Part shown: one piece after another, positions 47,417-49,129 of the stretch
Layout: every line of letters starts with the position of its first letter
How positions within the stretch are numbered: the stretch's first letter is position 1
DNA from: Saccoglossus kowalevskii
Taxonomy: Eukaryota; Hemichordata; Enteropneusta; Harrimaniidae
Assembly: GCF_000003605.2 (NCBI RefSeq)
Contig: NW_003116457.1
Coordinates: 156,312-205,440, forward strand
Direction of reading: 5' to 3'
Length of the DNA: 49,129 bases
The notes under the pieces: generated by a model
Seen by the model: the letters and a program-made list of their open reading frames with translations, nothing else
Database searches by the model: none
Told to the model about the DNA's origin: nothing
Program-made: the position numbers and the translations under genes

Positions 47417-49129
47417 CACAAATACTTTTAGATAGTGGTTTATATTCTTAAATCAATCGTTGAGCATGTATTATCAGAGAAATGCACAATTGTTTGAATT
47501 GTTTTCTCCGGAAATCAATCTATATTCTGAGAACATCAATAGATGAACTCTAAAAATCTCAGACTCAATATTCAAATTCCCTGTTACCAGGCAACAAGTC
47601 ATCGTTTACTGACCACCCAAATACAATGAGGCCATGAACATAAATAATTGTAGATCGAAACGTCGTTATCCACACTGTATCATTTATATCTTATCATATT
47701 TTCTTAAGTACCTCTCCCCACAACTATAGTCTATATGGTTTTGATCAAACTGATTTATGTTTGGGTTTGGGTGTAACAATGTAATGTAATTTAACGAACT
47801 TCGAAACACGTTTCGCGACGATTTCCTGCAATATTTATATATTTCACAAATACAGACATTTGAGCAAGCACCTTTTGATAAGCAAAATGTGAAGGTTGAC
47901 TATCAGCAATAGTTTGTAATTACTATATAGTGTGTGTTGCATTGATCTCAGTTATTTGCCAAATATGCCATATTTATGGTTGCTAGGTTACTGGGCGTGC
48001 GAATTGTGGATTCCGCGATGAAATGGAAAAGATGTTTGTGAGACCGTTTGCTGCTGGCATTTAAACGCTTAATATTTCCTAACTGCCCCCTTAAAATCCG
48101 TTTCGAATTCATCCTGGATACGTTCAAAACAAAATCAACTAGCGCACTGAGACATAATATACAAGTCTCGCGTTACTAGATTTCGATGAAGAAAAACCTA
48201 GTGTTAAGTTTTGAAACACCAAACGTATCGACTTCACAGGCTCAAACGTTATGCGTTATTGCATGGTTATGTTCATGGTTTATTAAACTTACTCGAACAA
48301 CTTCCTGACATCTCTGAAAAGTAACCTTTTGCTACGATATAACCGCGTTTTCAAAGTTTGAAACTTTTCGTCGCTAAAATTTGACCCTTACGCTTTTATG
48401 GTAACAGCGTCCCACATTTCCTTCTAGTTTAGTTCTACGAGTAATACTAATCATATCTCTATTTATAAACAAACAACAACAACCTGGCTATATTGCGACG
48501 CAACACGTCTGTCGCAATTTTGACGCAAAATGGTGCGATTATGGTGCGTGGCCTATTCGTCTTCTTCTCATTTCACATTGCACTCTTCGATTGGTGACTC
48601 TCGCAACGTGACGCGATTGTTAGTGCATATCACTCAAAGTTAGGTCTGTCATGTAGCGCATCAGACTAATACCGGCCGGCCAAACCGTCTTTACCGCTCC
48701 TGTCGAAATGCGAACCCTCGTACAACACGCTAGTTTGCGCCCTTTTCATCAAACGAGGTCGTTATCGAGTCTTGGTCATGCGGGGTTAACGGTACAGTTG
48801 TCACAGCGCGTGTAAAATACGTTGTTTGTTTACATAAAATTCAATCACGCGCTGCGCGACGACTCTGGCGCTTTCGATAAAATTGCATACCTGAGGTGTA
48901 CCTAGACAATCTAGACACCGAGAGAGAAAAAATGCATGCAAGTTGTTGCAGGGAAAATATTTTGGCACATTCGAGAAAAATGAAAATGTTCGAACAAGAT
49001 ACCGCGCACACTCTTCCAGACACCCCCATGACTTGAAATGTTTTATCCCTAAATTCACCACACTATTTACTGTGATAGTAGTTTATAAATAAATAAACGC
49101 TGCTCGGGCTGATAAATATGATATATAGA
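47417..49129. other. Spacer downstream of the cellulase
   Basis: No gene is recognised. 48807-48873 is an inverted copy of 36635-36702. The surrounding 48.5-49.0 kb is richer in CpG than its neighbours. The 86-codon minus-strand frame at 48801-49061 overlaps the repeat and has no recognised domain. Confidence 0.5.

Overview
The window looks like nuclear DNA of an invertebrate animal. It is AT-rich, its genes are split into many short exons with GT-AG introns, and the spacers are full of microsatellites, minisatellites, MITEs and decayed retroelements. A GH9 cellulase with an N-terminal CBM2-type module, together with PARP14-type genes, fits a marine lophotrochozoan (mollusc- or brachiopod-like) best. 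The species cannot be fixed from the sequence alone.

Layout. 1-8.0 kb is repeat-rich spacer with several copies of an unclassified dispersed repeat and a broken BEL/Pao-type retroelement fragment (about 5.39-6.50 kb, minus). 8.2-8.7 kb holds an unrecognised, possibly two-exon, reading frame. 9.0-10.7 kb is a satellite in which a 24-bp unit has become a 47-bp dimer. 11.06-27.39 kb (minus) is a complete PARP14-like gene of 26 coding exons. All splice phases agree and the model gives 1730 residues: RRMs, a KH-like array, three macrodomains, a KH-like segment, WWE and an ADP-ribosyltransferase domain. 28.77-33.73 kb (plus) is a head-to-head partner gene of 8 coding exons, about 757 residues, with RRM/KH-like parts and one well-kept macrodomain but no transferase domain. 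33.7-37.3 kb is spacer with a 50-base assembly gap. 37.27-38.85 kb is a Penelope-like retroelement remnant with inverted terminal repeats, a hammerhead-ribozyme-like 3' structure and a nested MITE. 39-41.9 kb is spacer with an inverted pair of TA-flanked MITEs. 41.98-47.11 kb (plus) is a complete 11-exon GH9 endoglucanase, 573 residues, with three MITEs in its introns. 47.1-49.1 kb is spacer.

How the genes may work together. The two PARP-family genes diverge from a roughly 1.4-kb interval that carries a perfect Rel/NF-kB-type site. One encodes a likely mono-ADP-ribosyltransferase (H-Y-I triad) whose own macrodomains have lost canonical ligand-binding residues. The other encodes a macrodomain that keeps them. 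This suggests a co-regulated writer plus reader-or-eraser pair, comparable to the vertebrate PARP9-DTX3L-PARP14 cluster. The enzymatic roles are inferred. The cellulase is a separate digestive function.
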